This document shows positions 34,357 through 46,355 of a DNA stretch of 64,000 nucleotides, piece by piece; position 1 is the stretch's first letter; each line of letters begins with the position of its first letter. The notes under the pieces are model-generated. The model was not told where the DNA came from. It ran no database searches and was given only the letters and a program-made list of their open reading frames with translations. This DNA is from Pyrenopolyporus hunteri. Taxonomy: Eukaryota > Ascomycota > Sordariomycetes > Xylariales > Hypoxylaceae. Position numbers and translations under genes: made by a program. The DNA is taken from NCBI GenBank assembly GCA_902806595.1, contig CADCXC010000009.1:1736001-1800000 (forward strand). Reading direction: 5' to 3'.

Positions 34357-34717
34357 ATGGTGCGCGCTATCAAAGGTTGTTCCCCCGTTCCGACGAGCCA
34401 GCGCGATGTTCTTCGGGCACTGATTTGTATCTAGGCACTTTGGTTGAGTGCGAACCCTCGATCAAATCCATCATCGTCAGCATCGACAGCGAGAACAATG
34501 AATACATAATCCTGGATCTCGACGAGTCTCATCTGGTTGTCAAAGATAATATGGTGGCTCAGTTGAAGATGGAACTCGAAAAGGTATGGTGACGGTGATC
34601 ATGATTTCTTCTAATATCCCTATCTTTAGTGTACTGACAACAAATGCACAGCGACTAAAGGAGAACGTCCCCGACGTAGAGGACGACAACTCCGATTCGG
34701 ACCGGGACGCCAAATAA
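34357..34717 (+). CDS. TFB5: TFIIH subunit Tfb5 (TTDA/GTF2H5)
   Basis: Three exons: 34357-34375, 34435-34583 and 34652-34717, 77 aa (yeast Tfb5 is 72). The protein reads MVRAIKG-TLVECEPSIKSI, then IILDLDESHLVVKDN and ends in an acidic tail, all typical of this small core TFIIH subunit that supports nucleotide excision repair and basal transcription. The first exon is only 19 nt. Its donor, GTTGTT, is unusual, but it is the only GT that preserves MVRAIKG and phase. The gene is convergent with the dienoyl-CoA isomerase gene, 229 bp away. Confidence 0.9.
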
Positions 34718-34946
34718 GTAAAAGGAAACTAGGCCTCATGCTAGGGCTTCCCTGTTAAGCATTGGCAAACTAAACGCCAAGATACCTAAGGTACCTAAGA
34801 TTCTCAGAGACATACATAATACGCAACAGTTTACAAATTGAGAAGGACATCAAGTCTCTTTATGCAAGTTGTGTGTGGTCAGGTCTATACGGTACCCGGT
34901 GCGCGTTGGCACATATCCAAGGGTCTTCTCAATCCCAAAAGTCAAT

Positions 34947-35921
34947 CTATAGTTTCTCAAATCTTGGCTTGGTCCTCCTCAGTCCCGATAACAACGCGGT
35001 CTTGAAATCGTTAGATTGGAGCATAGCCTGGTTCCACAGGGTGGTGTATCTCAAATCTGATCTGGTTAGTTATCGCGCCACCATGTGCATTAAACCCGCA
35101 CTTACTATCTGCAACCGTGTTGTCCCTTGCGTGATTCAGTAACTCCTTCGTGCCCTGTACGGCGACTGGACTTTTTGAAGCTATGAAAGACGCGAGCATA
35201 CCCGCTGCCTCGATAGCCTTTGCTTTAGTCTCCGTTACTTGGCTCACGAACCCGACAGCAAGAGCTTCCTCGGCGCCGAAGCCGCGAGCTGTCAAGCAGA
35301 CGTCCTTCACCCACGAGAAGCTTGAGACGATCTTCGGGAGCCTCGCGAGGGTTCCGACGTCGGCAGCCATGCCGATATCGACTTCCTTCACGGAAAATCT
35401 GGTATCTCTTGAGCAGATTCTTACGTCGGCACAGCAGGCGATATCGATAGCTAAGCCGATAGATATGCCGTTCATCACACAGATGACAGCTGTCGTCTTA
35501 TTAGTTTGACCATCGACGTCTTTCTTTTTCGAAAACCGTAATGCAATGTTGTTTACTTACGCTTTTCACATTTCTCTATCTGATCTATGCAGCTCTGAAA
35601 CTCGGTGATCTGACGTCGAAGCTTCGTGGCCTGTCTCGCCCCATCTAGTTGTTCGCCACGGTTTCCCAAAAGACCCCCTTGCTCGACGGCTTGGACGTCC
35701 AGACCAGCAGTGAACGCACGGTCGCCGACGGAAGAGAGTATTACTGCACGGACACCTGGGTCGTGGGATAACTTCGCGAATATCCTCCCAATCTCTATCC
35801 ACATATCAGGTGTGAACGAGTTCAGCTTGGTTGGGCGATTGATCTCGACATGGGCCACAAATTCAGATGGCGACGAGATGATAAAGTGCCTAAAATCTGC
35901 GTATGATTCTGATTGGGGCAT
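34947..35921 (-). CDS. Enoyl-CoA hydratase/isomerase, delta3,5-delta2,4-dienoyl-CoA isomerase type
   Basis: Three exons: 35921-35561, 35489-35106 and 35056-34947, 284 aa. The crotonase fold is clear: VEINRPTKLNSF, DRAFTAGLDV (oxyanion-hole loop), VICVMNGISIGLAIDIACCADVRI and FSVKEVDIGMAADVGTLARLPK. The DIGMAADVGT stretch with its acidic residues is characteristic of Ech1/Dci1-type dienoyl-CoA isomerases, which rearrange double bonds in unsaturated fatty-acid beta-oxidation. Intron 2 needs the CAG acceptor at 35057, giving D-NLRYTTLW. The C-terminus is EKL, not a standard peroxisomal SKL-type signal, so location is uncertain. The ATG at 35921 is the first in frame. Confidence 0.88.
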
Positions 35922-36391
35922 GATGGTAACTTTAAGATTTAACGATTGGGGGTGTCTCAATATAACCAAGTGCCCAAGCGGTATGGTATATAAGTGGTAT
36001 ATAAACGTCTTTGGAAATGAGGAGTTGGATGCGATTTTCTTTCTTTGTTTCGTTTTATGTAAGTCGTTCCAGCTTTTTGTTCAGTCTTACAACCCCCCGT
36101 AGTTGCCGAGGCATCTGCATGGAACCTGCCGAATTGCATATGTATGTTAGTATGCGCCTGTCGCAAGTTCTCCCAGCCACACTGCCGATCCTCGTCCATC
36201 TTATCGTCTTATCACATTTGTTATCATACTGGCCTAAGCTAGAACTGGACTAGCGTGTCGGCGGGAAGTTGTTTGATTGACCGACTTCCAGGATGGAGAA
36301 AAAAAAAGTTGATTGGTTTTAAACTTCACTGTACTTTTTCTCCCTTTCTTTACAAGAGAAGCATACGACAACGTTCGCTGGCCCGTTGACG
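35922..36391. promoter_or_regulatory. Divergent promoter region, isomerase / Utp15
   Basis: About 470 bp between divergent starts; must contain both promoters. No distinctive motif beyond an A8 run near 36300 and a pyrimidine-rich stretch before the Utp15 start. Confidence 0.5.
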
Positions 36392-38002
36392 ATGGCAGCA
36401 GAGGTCGCGCCACTCCCACAGCTGAAGCTTCCTTCGGGGCCTTCTCCAATTACTGCGGAACAGCGATATTGGAAGTCATTCAAGAATCAACTAGTAATTC
36501 CGTCGCCGACGCAATACCCCATCACTCACATCACCGTTCCCGCAGCCAACCCGGCGACTGCTGGCTCTTCCAACAATGACTATTTCGCTGTCACTACGGG
36601 CACGCGCGTTCAGATCTATTCGATACGAACGAGGAAGCTGGTTAAGACAATTACCCGCTTTGGCGACATTGCGCGAAGCGGAGACGTGCGGCGAGACGGT
36701 CGCATAGTGGTAGCTGGAGACGACACGGGCAAGATCCAGGTGTTCGACGTCGGGTCACGGGCCATTCTCAAGACATGGGCGCAGCATAAGCAGCCAGTAT
36801 GGACAACCAAATTCTCACCGGCCGATCTCACGACACTTATGAGCACAAGCGATGACAAGACGGTGAGGCTATGGGATCTTCCCAGTCAAGAACCCACCTC
36901 GACCTTCGTCGGCCATAGCGATTACGTACGCAGTGGTAGCTTCATGCCCGGGACCATGTCGAATATGCTGGTATCCGGCAGCTACGACGCTACGGTCAAG
37001 CTCTGGGATCCGCGAACACCGGGTACGGCCGTCATGACGTTCAAACATGCCGCGCCTATCGAAGACGTCCTGCCTCTTCCTTCCGGAACTACCGTCCTCG
37101 CCTCGTCCGAGAATCAGATCTCCGTCCTCGACCTGGTAGCCGCGAAGCCGCAGCACATAATATCTAACCACCAAAAGACGGTCACTTCTCTGTCCCTCGC
37201 GTCCAATGGCCGCCGCCTAGTTTCCGGCGGTCTCGACGGCCACGTCAAGATCTTTGAGACAACAGGATGGAATGTCGTCGCGGGGGCCAAGTACCCCTCA
37301 CCTATCCTTGCGGTCAGAGTTATCACTGCCGGCGCTAACAACGACGACCGGCATCTAGCAGTGGGCATGCAATCCGGCGTGCTCTCGCTGCGCACGCGAC
37401 TGACAGGGCCCGAAGCGGCGCGGGAGCGCGAGCGCGAGAAGGAGATGGCCGCTTTGCTATCCGGGACCATCGCGACGCACGACAAGATCAAGAACAAGCA
37501 GAAGCGTCGCCACGGCGCCGCTAAGCGCCTCGACATGGTCGGCGAGGGCGCAGACGTCGTCATCGCGAACGACCTGTCGCGGCCGAAGCGCGAGATGCCA
37601 TGGCAGAAAGACCTACGACACGGGCGCTTCGCGACGGCGCTAGACCGGGTGCTCGACTCCAGCGCCAAAGACCACAGCCCGCTGACGGTGCTCACGCTGC
37701 TGATCGCGCTGCGGCACCGCAGCGCCCTGCGCGACGCGCTCGAGGGCCGCGACGAGAACACCGTCCAGCCCGTCCTCAAGTGGGTGCAGACGCACATCGT
37801 CGACCCGCGCTACGTCGGCGTCTGCGTCGACGTGGCCACCCACCTGCTCGACCTATACTCCGAGTTCGTCGGCGGCAGCGCCGGGCTCCAGACCGGCTTC
37901 AAGACGCTGCACCGCCGCGTGCGCCTCGAGGTCGAGAGGGCCCAGACCGCGACGCAGACCAGCGGGATGCTAGGGAGCTTGTTGCTCGCTAGCGCCGATT
38001 AA
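36392..38002 (+). CDS. UTP15: U3 snoRNP-associated protein Utp15
   Basis: A single exon of 536 aa, notable in this intron-rich window. The N-terminal half is a WD40 propeller: for example SDDKTVRLWDLP, GSYDATVKLWDPR and GGLDGHVKIFET. The C-terminal half contains the UTP15 domain (RHGRFATALDRVL through LLDLYSEFVGG). The opening LPQLKLPSGP...RYWKSFKNQLVIPSPTQYP is typical of Utp15. The protein belongs to the t-Utp/UtpA part of the small-subunit processome and is needed for 18S rRNA maturation in the nucleolus. Start is the ATG at 36392; the in-frame TTG at 36386 is ignored. GC content rises strongly in the 3' half. Confidence 0.95.
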   Translation: MAAEVAPLPQLKLPSGPSPITAEQRYWKSFKNQLVIPSPTQYPITHITVPAANPATAGSSNNDYFAVTTGTRVQIYSIRTRKLVKTITRFGDIARSGDVRRDGRIVVAGDDTGKIQVFDVGSRAILKTWAQHKQPVWTTKFSPADLTTLMSTSDDKTVRLWDLPSQEPTSTFVGHSDYVRSGSFMPGTMSNMLVSGSYDATVKLWDPRTPGTAVMTFKHAAPIEDVLPLPSGTTVLASSENQISVLDLVAAKPQHIISNHQKTVTSLSLASNGRRLVSGGLDGHVKIFETTGWNVVAGAKYPSPILAVRVITAGANNDDRHLAVGMQSGVLSLRTRLTGPEAAREREREKEMAALLSGTIATHDKIKNKQKRRHGAAKRLDMVGEGADVVIANDLSRPKREMPWQKDLRHGRFATALDRVLDSSAKDHSPLTVLTLLIALRHRSALRDALEGRDENTVQPVLKWVQTHIVDPRYVGVCVDVATHLLDLYSEFVGGSAGLQTGFKTLHRRVRLEVERAQTATQTSGMLGSLLLASAD

Positions 38003-38858
38003 CGAGGGGGAGAAAGTCTCGTCGTAAAGAGAGGGGAGGGGGGTTAAGACGCGCTAGAAAGCAGCCACGGGTCGGGTTGTGTGTGTGCGTGTGTGCGTTT
38101 TGTGTTCTTGCATGGCGATGGCGTTTCAGGCCGGAAAACAGAGGGTATTTCGATATATTAAGGTCGATCGATTTCAGGATCAGATTTGTATCTGGGTACG
38201 GACAAATCCAGCCTCTGGGCGTTGTACAACTTCCGTAGGAAAAGAGAGGAAGCAATGGCGAGTATAAATAAAACCTATTTTCAAGGGATTACATATTTCT
38301 ACATGATCTCGGAACTGGATTCCGACTTTTACTGAAGAACGTAAGCTTGAAAAAACGCAAGTCGCCGGTCATCGGTTAGGCATCATCGAGCTTGCGGCTA
38401 ATACCCCTAAAGACTTAATTCATACCACGACGCCCAATACTATCATCATTACCGAGAAACGCAAAAGTTGTTTGAACCCTTCGTGTATTTTTCGGGGGTA
38501 CCAGCCCAAGACGGCTCTACTAACTAAAGCTGCCTCCAAATCTCCTAAGCCCTAGTTGCTTCGACCAGGCGCGGTCGCGTCTAAACTGAGATTTAGACGA
38601 TTTTCCACTCGCACCTCTGCGAGATTTTCCGCGTACCTAGCCCCCCCTTTCCCTACGTCTCCCCTCTATGAACATGGCCAAGTGTGGTTCCCCTCCACCA
38701 TTTCGAAGGAACACCCAAGTACACCGGGCGAGAGCCGGGAAAAAAGGAAATAAAAATAACAAACGTAGCAAGTTACCCGAAACCCCCTTTGCTCAAAACA
38801 CATTAATACATATTGTACAACGCCTCCTCCCCGAATTAACTCGTGATACTTCGTGCTC
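38003..38858. other. Convergent intergenic region
   Basis: 3' flanks of Utp15 and the C2-domain gene. Contains a short GTGTGTGTGCGTGTGTGCG microsatellite (about 38078-38096). No gene supported. Confidence 0.6.
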
Positions 38859-41654
38859 TCAATACCTACCATGTCGTCGTGCCCGCCCCGTGCCGATATC
38901 AATCCTGCTCATTTCCTCCATAAGTGCCCACTCTTCCTGATCTCGTGGCGGGGGTGGTCCTAAGCCACCACTCATCATCGGTATCTTAGCCGGAATTGGC
39001 GGGCCACTGCCATAGCCCGAACGGGCGGTGCCTGGACCATGATTCTCATAGTCGAAAGTACTAGCACGAACAAGAGCCCGAGGAGGAGTACTATTTCGTT
39101 GATGGGGTGTCGAAGGGCCAAGTGGGCTGGGCCCTGACGAGACTGGCGCCGGTAGGGCCGATGCGCGATGGGCTTTCTTTTGCAAGCGGGTCCGCCCCGT
39201 GCTTGCGGGAGGAGAAGGCGTGGGCTCGGAAGGGATATAGGCTGGCTGCACAGCTATCGCCGATTGTGGTCGGGCACTCGTACGTGGTGGACGTCGGCCG
39301 GAGGGTGGCATCGGCTGCGCGCCTGCAGGCACTGGGCGCGACCGTGTCTCAGGAGGCTCAACCGTTTTCTTTGGCTCTGGTTCCGGAGCCCAGGTATCCA
39401 TAGGCAAGTGATCCGACGGGTCAACCTCTCGTCCATCTGGTGTCACGATTTTCCCATCCGCATTGGTATACTCAGAAGGGTTCGATGCATCCTTTGCCGC
39501 CAAAGATGGGTTTAGGGCATCATACGAGTCTGGGCCAAAAGGCACCCCTGACAATCGTCGCCCATCAGACGATGGGGGAGGGGCTGGACTAACTGACTTG
39601 CGTTTGATAGTGTGATTGGCACCTGGGGATGGCGAAACGCCCCGAGGTTTCGAAGTCGATGTTGGTCCTGAAGGTGTGGTAGGTCCGCTAGGATAGTTTA
39701 CTGGACTTCTATCATAAGCTCTTGAGCTGCTTTGGTGGTGCGCATTGGGAGAATGCTGAGCGGCATAATTTGAAGGAGGTTCGCTATGTTGTCTTCCTCG
39801 AGTGGGCGTAGGCATGGGGGGCGGCTGGGTATACCGACGTGCTTGCTTCCTTTCTTGTTGGTAACGATCTGAGATCTCACGCGCTAAGGCGGGATCGACA
39901 CCCGGAACGAGCGTCGGAGGCACAGAAGGGATGTCATAATCGTCGGGTGCCATCACCTGATTGTCTTCTAATTCATTCGGGTAATCGAAATGGTCGCTCT
40001 GCCTCGGATATCGGGGTACTAAAGCGAGCGCTTGGGAATAATCCTCCGAAGCCATCGGCGACGGCGATCGGCCGTAGACGTTGGTGTCGTACTGCTGTTG
40101 AGATTGGACAGGGGAAGGGCTATAATGCCCAGACGGGGCGCTGCCACGTCCGTTTATATTCAACGGCGCAGGACCAGAGGCGTGTTGATACTCCTGTTCA
40201 TCGTACTGGAGCGCCCGGGACCCACTGCCTCGAGGCCTAGCACTTGGTGGTGTCCAGGACTCAGGGACATCCTCCACCGTCGGCTGCATCGATCGATGGT
40301 GGGAGTCGTAGGCTGGGTCGTAAGAGTAGTGGCGCTGAGTTGACTGATAGTTGGCGTCGTTCTCATGATATTGTACCGCAAGTTGCATGTCAGGCGCCGA
40401 GTCGTACGGGCGATAAGTAGGCCGGCCTGGATAAGATGACGACGGGGTAGATACGGAGTATCTATGGGCCTCACTCCGTAAAACGTCATGCCTCATAGGC
40501 GGGGTGGCTTTGTGCTGCGATGTGTCAAAGGCACCGCGAGGTACTAGTTCATGCGAAGTCCCGCTTGAGTTCCTGATTCGATGCACCGGGGGAGGCGGAG
40601 GATGGTCGCCATGTTCAGCCGGCTGTGCAGGCTGATGAACCGGGGGCGACGATTCGTAAGTTAGCTGAGCATGGTTGTACGGCGATCTCGAGTCCTGTTC
40701 GTAGGTTCGAGCGTAATTAGAGTCCGGATGGCGTGGTTCGCTTTCTTGAGTATACTTGTAATTTCTGTCCGGCGTTCGATGTTGCGGGTGTTCTACCCTC
40801 TGGGGCGATGTCGAGTATTGATTCCCAGCAGGGCGTGCTGGGGAGTATTGATCAGGTTGATTGTTTGCCCTGGTAACGGGCGTCGTATTGTATTCAATGG
40901 CTTGCAGCGGCGAGTGATTGGGTACGTACGAGGCTTGGGGGTTCGGTTGAGCCCGTGGCGGCGTTTGTACTTGATCTACCACAGGCGGCGAAGGCGCTTG
41001 GCCGGTAACTGGATCAGACGGCAAAGGGCGTCGTTTGACAGCCGGCTTCTGAGGAACGTTTATAGGTTCCACGTCAGAGCGTAGAGCCGCGACGCTCGGC
41101 TTTGTTGCTAGCTTCTCGGGCTTTGGGCGACTATCGTAGTATGTGATCTCAATTCTAACCTCCCCTGCGTATTTGCCTTTGCAATTCAAGTTATGCCACT
41201 GGTCGCTCTGGCCACCGCCTCGTACAATGATATCGCGGAGGTCTATCCATGTTTCTCCTATTAGCTCAGTTTTTCTATCGTCGTTAAAGACGGACAGCTT
41301 TAACTGATAGTAGTCGGGGGAATCGTGAACGTTAAACCGAAGTTCCTGATCCCTACACGACAGATTCAACTGTTAGCAAAGCGCACGGTAGCCACCGAAG
41401 TCGTGAATATATACGCACCATTTTGGAGTCTGACCACCCCGGATATCCGTTGTGGTTTTCTTAGCTTCCTTCGCCAGCCGCGCAGCACAATAGGGATCTT
41501 GCTTCCCTATCGTCTTCCTATTAGGGAGGTTCTTTGCCCGGTCAACAATAAGGACGAGTGTCCCGATCTCAGGTCCATCGATGCTCATATCTGAGAAGAT
41601 ACCGGCCGTGTGCATGCCGTTTAACGGGTTAGGCGTTTTCGGTTTGGCCGCCAT
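38859..41654 (-). CDS. C2-domain, proline-rich cytokinesis protein (Fic1/Inn1-like)
   Basis: Two exons, 41654-41419 and 41352-38859, 909 aa. An N-terminal C2 domain (about residues 28-155) includes GTLVLIVDRAKNLPNRK, GKQDPYCAARL, KTTTDIRGGQTPKW-DQELRF and HNLNCKGKYAGEVRIEITYY. The remaining 750 residues are disordered, rich in P, S, Y, H and Q, with many PxxP motifs. This matches the fungal Fic1/Inn1 family: a C2 domain acting at the division site and a PxxP tail binding SH3 domains of F-BAR proteins such as Cdc15/Hof1 during septum formation. The C-terminus (EEWALMEEMSRIDIGTGR) looks conserved and may be a short helix. The intron splits the C2 domain at W. Family assignment is by architecture. 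Confidence 0.85.
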
Positions 41655-43451
41655 CTTCGAGGTGATTGGGAGTTATCCGCCAATTCTCATTGGGGGAGGG
41701 ACGAAGCCCAAATGGAAGTCGATCTCGACTTAACGGACAACGTACTCAGTAAGGCAAGGTAAAATCAGACGTTCCGTATGGCAATTGTCTCCGTTGCTCG
41801 GTTGATTGGGTTTTGTTGACTTTTCAATTAGCCTCGTATCCGCCAAGCCGCACGAAGCCCAGCTACCGAATAGAACGAATAAAGCGAGAGTTGATTCCGA
41901 ACGAACAGACAGAAGAAGGAAAGAAGGAAAAGAATATTTAATGAGGCCAATGAACGAGAGAACCAAGGGAACTTCCAATATCGTGAACTAAAGGCCAATT
42001 AGACCATGCCCGCGGAAGCAGGAGAATGCAGAAGAGAACGATGACTTGCAGGTTTTGGGATTGCAAGCTTGGCTAGAAGATAGTCGTACCCATGCCCAGT
42101 CGAGGCGGGTTGTAATAGGTTTCAATAGGTTTCAATTGGAGTGGCTGGTGACGAAAACAATGAGGTTGGGATTTGGTTGGCTGAAAAGGCCTGGCCCGTT
42201 CCTGGTGTAGCAAGTACCCAGGGCACCTAAGCACCGGGGGGGTCTACATGTACCTGGTCAGTAAAGTCAGTAACGACCCTGCTGCGGAACTCCACAGCTG
42301 AACGCACCCCGCCTCCCTAAATCCCTAAGAGAATGCTACTGGAAATAATACGATGCAGCAGGAGCACCCCTTCTAGCCCCCTGTTTCCACTAAGACTGTA
42401 CCACTAGGGCAGACAGGACGACAGGGACACCTTGTTTAGTGGAACCCGAGCCAATGAGAGGTCGGGATCGAGGTAGCGTGGATCGGGAAAGCGCAGTAAT
42501 ATTCCTTGATCCGATTGTCTTTCATTGAATCTTTCAGGTTTCGATGTTTTTGTACTGTACCTGATCGCAGGTATCTCACCAACTGCGCTTCCTGATTAGC
42601 CGTCGAAGAGATGAAGCAAAAATGTCATCGTATTAAACAAGGTCCTTCCTCGGATTGTTTCCTAGCGTACTACGTCCGTTTCCCTTCTTTCTTTTTAAAC
42701 AATATCGATGCCTGCTCTGCCACAGCCCAGACGCGCAATCCGCGAGGCTCTGCACTGTGCCGAGAGACCTAAATGACCTAAATGACGCGACCACACATAT
42801 TTTCCGACGGCTCAGATCAATCGCGCATCGCCGGTTAAGCATTTTATGAGCTGATCTAATGAGCGATCGCTTCGTGTTCGCCATGGGTATTATGGGTATA
42901 ATACGGTGGACCTACTCCGTGCCATACATTCACTAGGATACTATGTAGAACTGGAGATTCATTCCATTCACGGTACAGAGCTGTGCCGATCACTCAGACC
43001 CGAGTCTCGAACAATAGGCGTGTACGGATCACTTGGACCGGAATTTGCAGCAACATTCTCTGCTCACCACAGCAATATCCGGCCAGCTTGCCGGCCAGTC
43101 TACCGCCCCGTCTACCGCCCCGTTTACCGCCCCGTCAACCTGATCCACAGTCAATACATCCAGAACGAAGCGGAACGAGACCGAGCCCATTTCCACCAAG
43201 TTAGGTAGAGGCGAACATGGTTAACCTATCTGCCTTACTACCTAACCTGTGTAAGATGTTTGTCGGTGTAGCACACAATACACTTTTAATACCTGCAACA
43301 CAGTACGATTGACTCGCAATTGTATTCTATCGAAACAATTGATACACTCCTAGAGGAACTCCGCCATTTCATAATCGTCTCATTATACACCGATTCGTTT
43401 TTCTACCCCCTGATCAGGATAGCCTCATTTTACCGCCATTATACCACCGCT
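41655..43451. other. Intergenic, promoter of the C2 gene and 3' side of con-6
   Basis: About 1.8 kb with no supported gene. It contains a short 12-bp repeat TACCGCCCCGTC (about 43101-43136). An open frame over the repeat (42906-43208) translates to RPVYRPVY and is considered chance. Confidence 0.55.
43101..43136. repeat. 12-bp tandem repeat, 3 copies
   Basis: Three copies of a 12-bp unit TACCGCCCCGTC with one substitution, followed by a partial copy; intergenic. Confidence 0.75.
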
Positions 43452-43816
43452 TCACATGTTGTTAAGGCGCTCTTTCGCGCCCTCCTTGGCTTCCTCCGAG
43501 ACGTTCGGGTTATGGATTGCTCTATACCTTGCATTAGCAATAGCCCCTTTCATCGTAACTTTGAAGACGAGATAGTACTCACGCTTTTAGACCGCCAGCA
43601 ACATTACCGAGGTTCTTGCCATCGTTGTCCTTATCTACCACGGGAATCGATTAGAAGTCGGTCCCATATAGTTCCGTGTTGGGGTATACGCATACCGATA
43701 CCAATATTGAATTCGTTTTGGAGGACTTGCTTAGAGTGCTCCTTAGCCTCCTGGCTGGTGTTGGGGTTGTGCAGAGTAGCTTTGTGGCCGCCAGCGATCT
43801 GTGCTTCGGTAGGCAT
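43452..43816 (-). CDS. con-6: Conidiation-specific protein 6 (CON-6)
   Basis: Three exons: 43816-43702, 43634-43583 and 43521-43452, 78 aa. Two copies of the CON-6 repeat are visible: GGHKATLHNPNTSQEAKEHS near the N-terminus and GGLKAAIHNPNVSEEAKEGA near the C-terminus, which ends ERLNNM. Neurospora CON-6 is a small hydrophilic protein expressed during conidiation and in free conidia; its molecular function is not established. An alternative donor six bases further (GTATGC after GTATCG) would add two residues without changing phase. The gene is too broken up by introns to appear as one open frame. Confidence 0.9.
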
Positions 43817-45776
43817 GATTAAAATATTTGCTTGGCTGGTAAAAGTCGGAGTGGTTGAGTATCTTTTTGCCGTTCTAGAAGATTATTGATGCTGTTGTTT
43901 CACGTGTTACTGTGTAATTCGATAAAACAGCGGTCTCGGTGAGAAATTCCGTCTCCTTTTATATGTGTTCCCCTATACTATATATCTAGATCTTCTTTGC
44001 AAGATTTTGCTACATTTCGAAGCCGTTGACGCATATTCTCTAGTTTATCATCTCCCTGATTGTAGTATATGATTCTATATTGCCGAATCATGACGACAAT
44101 GACGATGCGTAGCCAGGGGCCAGGCCATCATCAACCAAGCCATCTTATGCTATTTACGGAAGGATCATCTTCGACCCCAGACATATAATTGAGTCTGGGG
44201 GAATCATTTCAGACCTGGATACAGGAAGTTCTACACACTTCAAGATTTATGACGTCCCCCGGTAGCATTAAGAACGGGACATTGCTATTGCCGTTGAATG
44301 AGGCGTGAGATTATCTCTCTCGAGACGCGATCGTCAGGGACCACAAGTAGTCTACTCTATAACTAGTCAAGCAATTAGCTAAAAATCAACCCTGTCAAAA
44401 AGTTTAAGACTCGTCTAACCCTCTGTGTACATAGGTCCACACTACTTTTCACGGGATAAAGCAACGATTCAGCCTCGCAAAACGTGGGTGACGATAAGCC
44501 TCGTCTGATTATTTTATTATCTGTACAACATGCTGAAGATATTATCCTGCTCGTAAATTTAAGTGCCACAGCTAGGTTAATGTGGAAAAGGATTAATACT
44601 TGTTAGTCGTACTTAGTAAGTAAGATATCAAAGTCATCTCCAAGAACGCTTTCGCAACTTACAAGATTCTCCACGATCAATCATGGGGCATTCGTACGTC
44701 ACAAGTTACGTAAACGCACATATGAACCAAGTACCCCTACCTGTAGAGAATGACTTGGTGGCGTCGTAATGCTACAACGTAGGGTCTTAGAAGCCGAGCC
44801 TATAAACAATGTCAATCGTCGCTAGCAAGCCGCGTATAAAGTTATCTTAACCCATATAAAGGAGTTTAAAAGATATGCTCATTAAACCCTAACGACACAG
44901 ATCGGGGTTGTGTAGCAGATTATTATACGACTAACCGCTACATGTAGTTACAACCTAGGTACTTATACCCTTAATATATCGTATATAATATGACGTATAG
45001 CTTTAACAATTAATGCCTTTAGCAATGGTCCAAGACACTTTAACATTTAGCAATAAATGGTAGGGCGAAGTCATCAATTTTTAAGAATAAATTTACTTGT
45101 AAGCCCACTCGAGCCTTAACAGTGCTGAATGTTGAAAAGGGCAGATATTTAAACCCACTTAGGTACCTGTATGAAAGGGTTACCTTATACCTCGTAGGAG
45201 CAAGGGTTATGCGCTAGCGAGTGAGCCTAGAACCTAGGGCTGTTAGCCTCACTTTGCATACCTGCCGTACCTAACCTAGGGTATTGAAAGTGCGATTCTG
45301 GGGACCTCAGTAATGTAATTTGAATGATGGTCTGCGCAGCCTCCTAATCCAGCTTTAGGGAAAATATGTACCCGATTTACAACTTTCACATTAAGGAGCA
45401 TAACCGCACGCGTCTTTCAACAGGTTAGCTGGGTGGCTTATGGTAGCCCTATTAATTCCTAGGCAAGGCGCTTTCGAAGAGAGATTATATGATGCGTAAG
45501 CTAGTGGCTTCCTTTGAGAATGCATCGTGTAAGTAGATGTGCTACCTATTTGGGGTAATTAGGCCCCGAAATAGGTCGGAACTTCGCTGTTTTTTAGGCA
45601 AGGAGTTGCGAGTGTACGCAGTAACAAGGGACACGAGATGCAAGCCACAATGTGGCTTGGCTTCATGAACATCCTTACGCAGTCACTTGAGGCCGATAGT
45701 CCGATAGGAACCTATCAACAACCTTACCTTTGCTGAACTCCAATCTTCTCGACACGCATATTGTCAACCCGTTGCG
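43817..45776. other. Gene-poor 2-kb region
   Basis: Begins with the con-6 promoter. AT-rich, with one ACCTAGGT palindrome (44953). Only short frames; no recognisable product, repeat array or RNA gene. Confidence 0.55.
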
Positions 45777-46355
45777 ATGTCATCGCCCGAGGCCTCCCCT
45801 CAGCCGCCAGCCATCAACTACGTGGCAGGCTTCTTGCTTGTTGGGCTCGCTTGGGGGTTTACTACGCCCTTCATTCGCCGTGCCGCCAGAGACCATAACC
45901 CACCGGCCCATCCGACACTCGCGAGGGATGACGTAAAAGCGAGCTGGGTCAAGAGTAAACTGTACGGCGCGTTCTTCGCCGTCGTCGACCTGCTGCGGAA
46001 CCCTAGGTACGCTATCCCACTGCTGATCAATTTGACTGGGAGTGTTTGGTTTTTCCTCCTCATCGGCCAAGCGGGTAAGTTGACACGTCCTGTTTTAAAT
46101 CTGCCGAATACTCGGACTGGGTACTAACATTTTACTCCAGAACTAAGCCTCACCGTCCCGATCGTGAACACGCTGGCTTTCTTATTCACTGTACTCGGCG
46201 ATTGGTGGGTTGATAGGAAGGTCATCAGCAGGGGTAAACCTCCACTGCAACGGCGTCATCATGAATGTTTGCTAATCGGTCATTTAGATACGTGGATAGG
46301 AATGATCCTCTCTATATGTGGTATTGCGTTATGTGTTCAAAGTAAATCAAGTTGA
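45777..46355 (+). CDS. TMEM234-like small membrane protein
   Basis: Three exons: 45777-46074, 46141-46233 and 46288-46355, 152 aa. Four hydrophobic segments are visible: INYVAGFLLVGLAWGFTTPF, IPLLINLTGSVWFFLLIG, LTVPIVNTLAFLFTVLGDWW and WIGMILSICGIALCVQ. The patterns LAWGFTTPFIRR, NLTGSVWF and PIVNTLAFLFT match the TMEM234 family, which is distantly related to drug/metabolite transporters. Function is unknown. All three junctions are phase-consistent (phase 1 throughout). Confidence 0.87.

Noticed and set aside
37114..37797. 227-codon antisense frame inside Utp15
   Set aside because: Shadow of a GC-rich coding exon; no start context or recognisable protein.
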